A stretch of 32,958 nucleotides of DNA from Pseudomonadota bacterium (GTDB lineage: Bacteria; Desulfobacterota; Desulfuromonadia; Geobacterales; Pseudopelobacteraceae), in the NCBI GenBank assembly GCA_019352135.1, contig JABBNX010000021.1, forward strand, positions 1-32,958, given 5' to 3'. Position 1 is the first letter of the stretch; every line of letters begins with the position of its first letter. Made by a program: the position numbers and the translations under genes. This document shows, in pieces, positions 1 through 7,380 of the stretch. The notes beneath the pieces were generated by a model, which saw only the letters and a program-made list of their open reading frames with translations, had not been told where the DNA came from and ran no database searches.

Positions 1-37
1 AATGGACAGATTGCAGCATTTATCACTGAAGTGGCCA

Positions 38-967
38 TCAAGCCGCTTGAACGGTATGAATTGGCGCAGACCGTGCGACGTACTCTTGATGCAGCCGCAC
101 CGCTTCCATAAACACTTCTGCTGCAGGAGACAGACTATTTCCCCGGCGCCAGGCGAGATAAAAGCTGCGGCTTATTTCTATTCCGGGAATATCTATCACC
201 GTAAGCGTACCATCGGCCACTTCTCTTCCGACCGCCAGAGCGGACAAAAAAGCACACCCGGCGCCACCCAGTATCGCCCGCCTGAGCGCTTCGCTGCTGC
301 CAAGCTGGGCAACCACCCGCAGGCTGCGCAGATCAAGCCCCGCCTTCTGTAATGCGTCATCCACCGCCAACCGTGTGCCTGACCCCGGCTCTCTCACCAG
401 CAGCGGTAGTTCCGGCAGTTGCTGTATTGTCACGGCCGCATCAGGGATCACTCCGGGCAGCGCAACCAGTATTATCCGCTCGGCACCAACCTCTTGGTAA
501 CAGATTGTATCGGCATCAAACTTCCCCCCCACCACTGCAAGCTCGATTTTTTCATCCTGCAGCAGGCGAATCACCTCATGGGTATCCCCCTGCATCACCT
601 CCAGCCGCACACCCGGCCGGGCAGCAGCAAATTCACCGAGAAGGTCAGGTATTAAACAGGCAGCCGGAATGGTGCTGGCTCCCACGCGCAAGATGGCCTG
701 TTCAAGGCCTTGAAAGCGCCTGACAGCACCTATCGACTCTTCACACAAACTGCAAATCCGTGCAGCGTGTTCGTAAAACAGCCGTCCTGCTTCAGTCAGG
801 ATAACCTGGCAGACAGATCGGTCAAACAACCGCGTCCCAAGCTCATCTTCAAGGGCGCGAATATGCTGACTGGCAGTGGACTGGGCCAGACTGACGGACT
901 CGCCGCCTTTTGAAAAACTGCGCGTGTCGGCAACCGCCAAAAAAACCTGCAACTGTTTTAACGTCAT
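38..967 (-). CDS. LysR-family transcriptional regulator
   Basis: A 309-residue DNA-binding regulator of normal LysR length. Residues 1-62 form the winged helix-turn-helix (LKQLQVFLAVADTRSFSKGG, then the recognition helix around QSTASQHIRALEDELG and LFDR). Residues from about 90 to 295 form the periplasmic-binding-protein-like effector domain (ILRVGAS...IPDLLGEF...GDTHEVIRLLQDEKIELAVVG). It is divergent from the rhodanese gene that starts at 1089, the usual arrangement for a LysR protein controlling its neighbour. The wording of the effector domain (phrases such as LRVGAST-P and LQDE-IELAVVG) reminds me of the LysR subgroup linked to selenium or sulfur metabolism, but that assignment is from memory and tentative. 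The start at 967 gives the canonical N-terminus MTLKQLQVF. The family call is firm; the effector is unknown. Confidence 0.93.
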   Translation of the reverse strand: MTLKQLQVFLAVADTRSFSKGGESVSLAQSTASQHIRALEDELGTRLFDRSVCQVILTEAGRLFYEHAARICSLCEESIGAVRRFQGLEQAILRVGASTIPAACLIPDLLGEFAAARPGVRLEVMQGDTHEVIRLLQDEKIELAVVGGKFDADTICYQEVGAERIILVALPGVIPDAAVTIQQLPELPLLVREPGSGTRLAVDDALQKAGLDLRSLRVVAQLGSSEALRRAILGGAGCAFLSALAVGREVADGTLTVIDIPGIEISRSFYLAWRRGNSLSPAAEVFMEAVRLHQEYVARSAPIHTVQAA

Positions 968-987
968 AGCATCACCATCGCTTTATT

Positions 988-1002
988 CGATACAATCTAT
1001 CG
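988..1002. promoter_or_regulatory. Dyad in the LysR/rhodanese intergenic region, possible LysR operator
   Basis: CGATA-N5-TATCG is a perfect 5+5 bp inverted repeat of 15 bp, inside a wider ATAC...GTAT arrangement. It lies 21 bp upstream of the LysR start codon and 22 bp upstream of the rhodanese promoter -35 box. Its dimensions fit the T-N11-A class of LysR sites. Binding is inferred from position and symmetry only. Confidence 0.45.
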
Positions 1003-1023
1003 TATTAATACCAGATTATCTAT

Positions 1024-1052
1024 TTGCCAGACAAGCATTCAATTGCTATTAA
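1024..1052 (+). promoter_or_regulatory. Sigma-70-type promoter of the rhodanese gene
   Basis: TTGCCA (1024-1029), a 17-bp spacer and TATTAA (1047-1052) point towards the rhodanese gene at 1089. This leaves a leader of about 30 nt with a GGAG ribosome-binding site just before the ATG. Spacing is ideal and both hexamers are close to consensus. Confidence 0.55.
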
Positions 1053-1088
1053 CCATATATATTTTTTTGCATATAAAGGAGACAGACC

Positions 1089-1505
1089 ATGTTTAAAAAG
1101 ATCGCCCTGACCCTGGCTCTAGCCCTGATGTCCGTCACACCCGTACTGGCAGCGAATTATATTGAGCCCCAGGAACTGAAGGAACTGCTGGATAAAAAGC
1201 AGGCGGTAATTCTGGTGGATATTCAGCCTGCAGCCGATTTCGAGAAGCACCACCTGCCCGGTTCTATCGAAACAAACGCCTTCCCGGCCGTAAAAGATGA
1301 AGAAAAGGTCCGCCTGGACAAGACGTTGGCTGTTATCAAGGCTTCCAACGCACCGGTTGTCGTCCTCTGCCCTCGCGGTAAATCTGGCGCAAAGAACAGC
1401 TACAACTACCTTGAATCAAAAGGGGTGTCTGAAGACCGCATGCAGATTTTGGAGGATGGTATTGCCGGGTGGCCCTACAAAGAGCTGTTCGTAACCGGAC
1501 GGTAA
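1089..1505 (+). CDS. Exported single-domain rhodanese-like protein
   Basis: A 138-residue protein with a Sec signal peptide (residues 1-21, hydrophobic core then VLAA), so the mature protein should be periplasmic. The remainder is one rhodanese domain: a VDIQPAADFEKHHLPGSI segment near 44-60, and an active-site loop starting at Cys94 (C-P-R-G-K-S-G) after the VVVLC strand. Rhodaneses of this kind carry sulfane sulfur as a cysteine persulfide; the catalytic cysteine is present, so it should be able to do this, though the physiological acceptor is unknown. The ATG is preceded by AAAGGAGACAGACC, a strong ribosome-binding site. It is 11 nt upstream of the DUF3047 gene, so the two are likely cotranscribed, and it diverges from the LysR gene. 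Confidence 0.9.
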   Translation: MFKKIALTLALALMSVTPVLAANYIEPQELKELLDKKQAVILVDIQPAADFEKHHLPGSIETNAFPAVKDEEKVRLDKTLAVIKASNAPVVVLCPRGKSGAKNSYNYLESKGVSEDRMQILEDGIAGWPYKELFVTGR

Positions 1506-1516
1506 CCGGCACGGCT

Positions 1517-2179
1517 ATGAGAGACAACCCGGTAAAGAGATACATAGTTGCATGCATATCAAGCGCTCTGCTGCTGACCTCCCTGCCGGCTTACGCCGAA
1601 GGCATTGCCGTATCCCACTTCGGATCTGAGGGGCTCACGGGGTGGGTAAGTAAGAGTTTTAAAGGCACGACCGATTATCGGATTGTGCAGGAGAACAATC
1701 GCACCGTCGTAAAAGCCCACGCCAGAGCGGTGGCCTCCGGCCTGACGAAAAAGATAAAATTTAATCCGGTGACGTATCGCTATCTGAAATGGAGCTGGAA
1801 AATTGCCGCTACGGTAACAGGCGGCAATGAAAGGAGTAAAAAGGGAGATGATTACGTTGCGCGGGTCTATGTGATTTTTCCTGGCCGTTTCTTCTGGCAG
1901 ATGCGCGCTCTCAACTACACCTGGGCCAACAAACTGCCGAAAGATGAATTCATAGCCAACGCCTTTACCGGCAAAGCCATGATGATTGCCGTTGAATCAG
2001 GCTCAACTCTAGCCGGTACGTGGGTCACCGAAGAGCGGGACATCCTGGCCGACTACCGCCGGGCCTTTGGCGAGGACCCGCCTGAGGCCGGCGCCATTGC
2101 GATCATGACCGACACTGACAACACCGGAGGCGATGCAACCGCGTGGTACGGCGACATAACACTCTCAACGGTTCCGTGA
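1517..2179 (+). CDS. Exported DUF3047-family protein
   Basis: A 220-residue protein starting at the ATG at 1517; reading further upstream in the same frame would remove the signal peptide from the N-terminus. Residues 1-27 look like a Sec signal (basic MRDNPVKR, hydrophobic stretch, AYAEG). The mature part has DUF3047 features: a Y-L-K-W-S-W-K-I strand, a KKGDDYVARVYVIFPG segment and a final D-T-D-N-T-G-G-D...AWYGDITL segment. The fold resembles carbohydrate-binding beta-sandwiches, but no function is established for the family. It sits 11 nt after the rhodanese stop codon and is therefore probably its operon partner in the periplasm. Family assignment fairly sure; role unknown. Confidence 0.82.
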   Translation: MRDNPVKRYIVACISSALLLTSLPAYAEGIAVSHFGSEGLTGWVSKSFKGTTDYRIVQENNRTVVKAHARAVASGLTKKIKFNPVTYRYLKWSWKIAATVTGGNERSKKGDDYVARVYVIFPGRFFWQMRALNYTWANKLPKDEFIANAFTGKAMMIAVESGSTLAGTWVTEERDILADYRRAFGEDPPEAGAIAIMTDTDNTGGDATAWYGDITLSTVP

Positions 2180-2228
2180 GTGTCCCCGCCAATTCGTCCT
2201 CATGCATACACAGGCGGTTCCGGGACAT

Positions 2229-4061
2229 TCAGAGAGGCGGCGGCAGGTTTGCCAGGACAGGACGGCCAAAGAAATAGCCTTGTGCCCAGTCTATTTCCAG
2301 ATCACACAGGATATCGGCAGTCTCGGCATCTTCGACAAACTCGGCTATCGAGATCAGCTGCAGATCTTTTGAGATATCACTGATTCGTTTGACAATCTGC
2401 CTGACCCGCTTTTCCTTTACCTGTTTGATCAAGCTTCCCTCTATTTTGAGAAACGAGACGGGAAGATCGGCAAGATACTGGAATGACGAATAGCCGCTGC
2501 CAAAGTCATCAATGGCTAACCGCATGCCAAAATCGATAAACGGGGCAAGCTTGGCTTTGACTGCACTTATGTCACCGAGCAATTGCCTCTCGGTAATTTC
2601 CAGCACAATTGGTTTGACGGGGCCCACATCCACACCGCATGACAGACAGGCCGCCTGGGCTTCTGCAAAGAGCTCCTGAATCAAGCTTTGATGGAGCAAA
2701 AGGTCTGCCGAAATATTTACGAAATGCACTAAGGGAAAGCCACCGGCAGCGACATTGAGCGCACAGCGATGCATGGTTTGTTTGATTATCTGGTAATCCA
2801 CCAGGTGGGTCAGTTGCAATTCCATAGCCGCTGCAATAAAATCGGTAGCCGTAATGACGTTTCCTGATTCATCAATTAATCGGGCTAACACTTCTTCAGC
2901 AACCTGTTTCCTGGTTTTCAGATCAACAATCATTTGACATGCCGGCACCAGCCTGTTGGCTGCAATGGCAGAGGTAAGTTTTGAAGCGATGGAATAAACT
3001 TCCCGTTTATCCTTGGCTTCCACGACGCAGTTCCGGCCGGTTTTTTTGGCTTCATAAAGAGCGGCATCCGCTGCTTTTAGCAAAAATTCCGGCGTATCAC
3101 CGTCGCGAGGATAGCTGGCAATTCCGATGCTTGCAGAGGTATTAATTTCCTGGGTATTAAGCTGAATCGAGAATTTCTCAATTTTTTGCCTCAACCGTTC
3201 GGCAATTTTAAGTGCGCCGTTCTCATCGGTGTCAGGCAGGATAGCCAAAAACTCCTCGCCGCCCCACCTGCTCAACCAATCAGTTGTGCGTAGTGTTTCC
3301 AGCGCAATTTTACTGATCCCGAGCAGGATATCATCGCCGAAATCATGGCCATAATTGTCATTAAGAATCTTGAACCGGTCCAGATCAAACAGAATCATGC
3401 TGAAATGTTTTGCCGTTCTTTTTGCGTAGGCATGCTCACGGTTAATAATTTCGTGTAATGCCCGCCGGTTAAGCAGGCCGGTCAAGGGGTCAATTGATGC
3501 CCGTGTTTCCAGCGATATTTTCATCCTCGCTTGATGCAGTGCCACTGTGGCCAACTGGGCAAAGGCAACAAAAGGCTCCATACCGATCATTTCAAAGTAG
3601 TTTTCCGTATCGGTAAAGATCACAACAAGGGCCCTGAACGGATTACTCGGATCACCAATCGGCAGGGCCAGGCCTTCTTGAAAACCGTACCGAAGCGCAT
3701 TTTCCCGCCAGAGCGCAAAGCTCGGATCAGAATTGACTTTTATAAGCACAGGTTCGTTTTTTGTCAGAGCGCGCCTACTGGGGCATTTCATCATTTCCAG
3801 AGAAAGGTCAAGCGCCACATTCAGGGCATATTCGGAAGCATTCCCTACCGAGTACAATGGCCTGATTGTTTCAGATTCCGGGTTTCCCAGATACATCCAT
3901 GCAAGGCATATACGTTCAGATGCGGCGACAAGCGCATCGCAGGCCGCCCTCAACACTTCATCCGGCGTATTTTCCTGAGCAAGGCTTTTTGTCGCGATCA
4001 ACAGCGCTTTATAAATAGATAATTTTTCTTGTACCGCTTCCATAACACTGATCCAGTTCAC
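2229..4061 (-). CDS. GAF-GGDEF-EAL cyclic-di-GMP signalling protein
   Basis: A 610-residue cytoplasmic protein with a GAF-like sensor (about 20-180), a diguanylate cyclase domain (about 185-350) and an EAL phosphodiesterase domain (about 355-605). The cyclase active site reads GGEEF (267-271), with an inhibitory I-site RTTD five residues before it. The EAL domain keeps its catalytic signature in variant form, EVLAR for EALxR, plus FVNIS, LEITE, the DDFGSGYSS loop, FLKIE and QGYFFGRP. Both halves therefore look catalytically competent. The reading frame begins at a GTG (4061); an ATG six codons in (4043) is equally plausible and neither has a strong ribosome-binding site. It faces the DUF3047 gene tail to tail. 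Confidence 0.92.
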   Translation of the reverse strand: MNWISVMEAVQEKLSIYKALLIATKSLAQENTPDEVLRAACDALVAASERICLAWMYLGNPESETIRPLYSVGNASEYALNVALDLSLEMMKCPSRRALTKNEPVLIKVNSDPSFALWRENALRYGFQEGLALPIGDPSNPFRALVVIFTDTENYFEMIGMEPFVAFAQLATVALHQARMKISLETRASIDPLTGLLNRRALHEIINREHAYAKRTAKHFSMILFDLDRFKILNDNYGHDFGDDILLGISKIALETLRTTDWLSRWGGEEFLAILPDTDENGALKIAERLRQKIEKFSIQLNTQEINTSASIGIASYPRDGDTPEFLLKAADAALYEAKKTGRNCVVEAKDKREVYSIASKLTSAIAANRLVPACQMIVDLKTRKQVAEEVLARLIDESGNVITATDFIAAAMELQLTHLVDYQIIKQTMHRCALNVAAGGFPLVHFVNISADLLLHQSLIQELFAEAQAACLSCGVDVGPVKPIVLEITERQLLGDISAVKAKLAPFIDFGMRLAIDDFGSGYSSFQYLADLPVSFLKIEGSLIKQVKEKRVRQIVKRISDISKDLQLISIAEFVEDAETADILCDLEIDWAQGYFFGRPVLANLPPPL

Positions 4062-4231
4062 GCTTCAGTAGATAGCCTGTTTTTTTATGATCGTACACGC
4101 CGGCAAGAAACATCGTCAAGGCGTTTTGTGGTTTTTTTTGATACTATGAGTGTCCTTACGCTGAACAACCGAATGATCTTAAGAATTTAATGAAAACATG
4201 CGGACTGTTTTTTTAAATGTGACCGCAGTAT

Positions 4232-4261
4232 TTGCCAAACACATATGGACAATGATATATT
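4232..4261 (+). promoter_or_regulatory. Possible promoter of the radical SAM fusion gene
   Basis: TTGCCA (4232-4237), an 18-bp spacer and TATATT (4256-4261). The -35 hexamer is identical to that of the rhodanese promoter at 1024. The predicted transcription start near 4268 is only about 9 nt before the TTG that opens the frame, which favours the ATG at 4286 or 4304 as the real start. Confidence 0.45.
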
Positions 4262-4276
4262 CCAAGACCACGTACT

Positions 4277-7200
4277 TTGAAAGAAATGAAAGATCACCAT
4301 CCAATGACTTTTGACCAGACCCGCTGGACCCGTCTGCCGGTTAACGACACTGCAGTATGGATCTGCCCCGATCGCCCTTCCTGGTTTGTTCCTACTGTCG
4401 CCGGAGACCGGCTGCTGCAAGAGACATACAAAAACGGGAAGCGCCATGCGTCTGCAGCGGAGCATGATTTCCTGCAACGCCTCCCGAATCCTCCGGAAAA
4501 CCACTATACGGGCCGTGCATCACTGTTGTCCGAGACTCCAAACCTGAGGGAATTGTGGCTGCACATTACAGAGCGCTGCAACCTCGCCTGCTCCCATTGT
4601 CTGTTCTGTTCCGGTCCTGATGCGCTTCGTGATCTGCCCCTGACCCTGCTCAAGCGGCATCTTGATGATGCGGCAGCGCAGGGGTGCCTCATATTTGCCC
4701 TGACCGGCGGCGAGCCATTGGTACACCCTGACTTCATCCCCCTGATCGACCATATTCTGAATATCACCGCCAGCCGGATTGCCATTCTTTCCAATGGTCT
4801 GCTGCTGGAAAAGCACCTGCAACCGGACTGGCCACGAGAGAGGATTCACCTGCAGATCAGCCTTGACGGCAGGCCGGAACATCACGACAGCCTGCGCGGC
4901 AGAGGCAGTTTTGAACAGCTGGAACGCCAGTTGGTCTGGCTGCGGCTGCAGGGGTGGCACTTTACCCTCAGTTGCTGTGTAACCGTCGACAACGCCGATG
5001 ATCTGGCCTGGCTGGTGGACTACGCGGCGGATCAGGGAGCTGCGTCACTTCACCTGATGTGGCATTTTATCCGCGGCAGGGGCAGCAAGGATCAGCACTC
5101 GGCACCGCTGGAGCTGTTCGGCCCGGTACTGAAGGCCATGCAACGGGCTGAAGCACGCGGAATCACCATTGATAACATTGAGAGCTTGAAGGGGCAGATT
5201 TTCTCCCCTCCCGGCACGGTCCACGACGGCTCCAGCGCAGGATGGGAGGCGGCCGCCATCGGTCCGGATGGACGGCTCTACCCCTCTGCCGCCACCATCG
5301 GCATTGATGAGCTGGGCACCCCGCTGGATGACGGTCTCCTCGCGGCCTGGAGCCAGAGTTCGGTTTTATCCGGCATCCGACAGACCAGTGCTGTCGGCCT
5401 GGCCGACCCCTGGCGGTATCTGTTGGGGGGCGGGGATCTCGACCACAGCTACCATCACGGCAGCACCTTCATCGGCAACGACCCTTACCAGCCCCTGCTG
5501 GAACAGCTGGCTCTGCATCTGATCATGCAAGCCGCAGACCGCCTGCCTGAAGCGACCGGCCCAGCCCTGCGGCTGAAAATGGGTGAACTGCTGGCAAACT
5601 GCGGCAGCCATGGTCCGGTAGCCGTCTGCCATACCAACTGCCTGCTGTCGCTGGGCGGGGCAGCAAACGGCCGCAGTCGTATCGGCGCCTATTATGCGGC
5701 TGCTGCCGGCGACAAGCGGAGTGAGATCCTGAACCCGGTTCATTATGACGACACCCTGATCGACCATATCCCGGCAGCATATCGTTTCCGTGGCTATGGC
5801 TGCGGCAGTCCGGTGATGGATGCTGAACCCGCTGCCGGCGAGCGGGTGGTTGACCTGGGCTGCGGCAGTGGCGTGGAATGCTTCATCGCCGCCCGGCTGG
5901 TTGGCCCACGGGGAAGCGTCACCGGCATAGACATGCTGGAACCGATGCTGGATCTGGCCCGCACGGGAGCTGTTGAGGTCAAACAGTCGCTCGGATACGA
6001 CAACCTGCACTTTTTGAAGGGTTTTCTTGAAGAGCTGCCGCTGCCGGATAACGATGCAAACCTCGTCGTCTCCAACTGCGTATTGAACCTGTCAAGCGAC
6101 AAACGTCTCACCTTCAGCGAAATTCTGCGCGTATTGGCGCCCGGTGGCCGTCTGGTGGCGGCGGATATCGTTTGTGAGACCGAGCCGGACGCATCAATCC
6201 TGAATGACGAAACCTTGCGGGGTGAGTGCATCAGCGGCGCAATGACCCAGAAAGACCTTCTGGGAATAATGGAGGAAAGTGGCTTCACCAACTTCAGGGT
6301 ATTAAAACGGCTCCCCTACCGGGTTGTGAACGGCCATCGTTTTTTCTCACTGACCTTTGCCGCCAACAAACCGGAACACATCGAATCTGCACGCGTCAGC
6401 GTATTCTACCCCGGACCGGCGAAAGCTCTGCTGACCCCTGGCGGGCAATGGCTCCGTCCCGGACAAACGTCCATGGTTACCCCACGCGATGCCAAGCTCC
6501 TGGGTGGCCAGCTCTGGCAGCTTGATGAGCAGGGGTTTGTTACGAACGTGGCCATTGCAGCCGGGGCAAATTGCTGCCTTCCCCCTGAAGCACAGAGTGC
6601 ACCGCCGTCGGCACTGCCGCAGACGCCACACTCTGACGGTTGTCTCGTCTGTGGTGCGCCGCTCATTTACCACACTGTCGAACGGGAAAGCCTTTGCCAC
6701 TTCTGCGGCAAGCCTCTCCCGGCAAATGCCTGCTGCCGGGAAGGCCACTTCGTTTGTGACCGCTGCCATACCGGCACTGCCCGTGAGGTTATCGAGCATC
6801 TCTGCGCGACGACCGCAGCGGTCGACCCGGTTACCCTCTTCAGGGAGATCCGGCAGCATCCGTCCATTCCGCTGCATGGCCCCCAGTATCATGCCCTGGT
6901 ACCGGGCGTTCTGCTGGCCTGCCTGCGTAATACGGGGCAGCCGATTACACGGGAACAACTCAGATCCGCCATTCAACGTGGCGGAGAAGTGAGCGGCGGC
7001 AGTTGCGGATTCATGGGGATCTGCGGCGCGGCGGCAGGAGTCGGTATCGCCTTCAGTGTCCTTCTGGAAGCCACCCCTCTCAAAGCATCACCTCGCCAGA
7101 CCGTACAGAAAATCGTCCAGAAGGTGCTTGCAGCGATTGCCGGACATGAAGCAGCCCGCTGTTGCCAACGGGATTGCTGGATAGCTCTGCAGTGCGGCTT

Positions 7201-7315
7201 TACGATTGCTCGTGAATTGTGGGATCTTGACCTGCCGCACGTTGAGCCATTCGCCTGCTCCCAGGCATCACGGAACAAGGAATGCCTTGGGGTGAGCTGC
7301 CCGTTGTGGCCATAG
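4277..7315 (+). CDS. Radical SAM / ArsM-like methyltransferase / DUF5714-like fusion protein
   Basis: A 1012-residue multidomain protein. Residues about 90-340 form a radical SAM domain: the [4Fe-4S] motif is C101-x3-C105-x2-C108, followed by TGGEPL (143-148) and a late strand GPDGRLYPSA, where the cysteine of a SPASM-type GPDGxxYPC motif has become serine. A linker to about 480 contains GGDLDHSY and C442, C451, C455. Residues about 500-690 are a class I SAM methyltransferase of arsenite-methyltransferase type: YGCGSP (C509), DLGCGSG (526-532), GIDM, SNCVLNL (C601) and GECISGAM (C651). These match the three conserved arsenic-binding cysteines of ArsM. Residues about 785-1012 are cysteine-rich, start with zinc-ribbon-like CxxC pairs, and carry the GGSCGFMGICGAA and CCQRDCW motifs typical of DUF5714. 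The start is uncertain: TTG 4277, ATG 4286 or ATG 4304. Domain calls are firm; the substrate is unknown. Confidence 0.88.
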   Translation: MKEMKDHHPMTFDQTRWTRLPVNDTAVWICPDRPSWFVPTVAGDRLLQETYKNGKRHASAAEHDFLQRLPNPPENHYTGRASLLSETPNLRELWLHITERCNLACSHCLFCSGPDALRDLPLTLLKRHLDDAAAQGCLIFALTGGEPLVHPDFIPLIDHILNITASRIAILSNGLLLEKHLQPDWPRERIHLQISLDGRPEHHDSLRGRGSFEQLERQLVWLRLQGWHFTLSCCVTVDNADDLAWLVDYAADQGAASLHLMWHFIRGRGSKDQHSAPLELFGPVLKAMQRAEARGITIDNIESLKGQIFSPPGTVHDGSSAGWEAAAIGPDGRLYPSAATIGIDELGTPLDDGLLAAWSQSSVLSGIRQTSAVGLADPWRYLLGGGDLDHSYHHGSTFIGNDPYQPLLEQLALHLIMQAADRLPEATGPALRLKMGELLANCGSHGPVAVCHTNCLLSLGGAANGRSRIGAYYAAAAGDKRSEILNPVHYDDTLIDHIPAAYRFRGYGCGSPVMDAEPAAGERVVDLGCGSGVECFIAARLVGPRGSVTGIDMLEPMLDLARTGAVEVKQSLGYDNLHFLKGFLEELPLPDNDANLVVSNCVLNLSSDKRLTFSEILRVLAPGGRLVAADIVCETEPDASILNDETLRGECISGAMTQKDLLGIMEESGFTNFRVLKRLPYRVVNGHRFFSLTFAANKPEHIESARVSVFYPGPAKALLTPGGQWLRPGQTSMVTPRDAKLLGGQLWQLDEQGFVTNVAIAAGANCCLPPEAQSAPPSALPQTPHSDGCLVCGAPLIYHTVERESLCHFCGKPLPANACCREGHFVCDRCHTGTAREVIEHLCATTAAVDPVTLFREIRQHPSIPLHGPQYHALVPGVLLACLRNTGQPITREQLRSAIQRGGEVSGGSCGFMGICGAAAGVGIAFSVLLEATPLKASPRQTVQKIVQKVLAAIAGHEAARCCQRDCWIALQCGFTIARELWDLDLPHVEPFACSQASRNKECLGVSCPLWP

Positions 7316-7380
7316 CTATCCCCGTCATTTGAAGCACCGAATCTGTTAGTATGTGATTAATAAAATAATTTGGAGGAATT

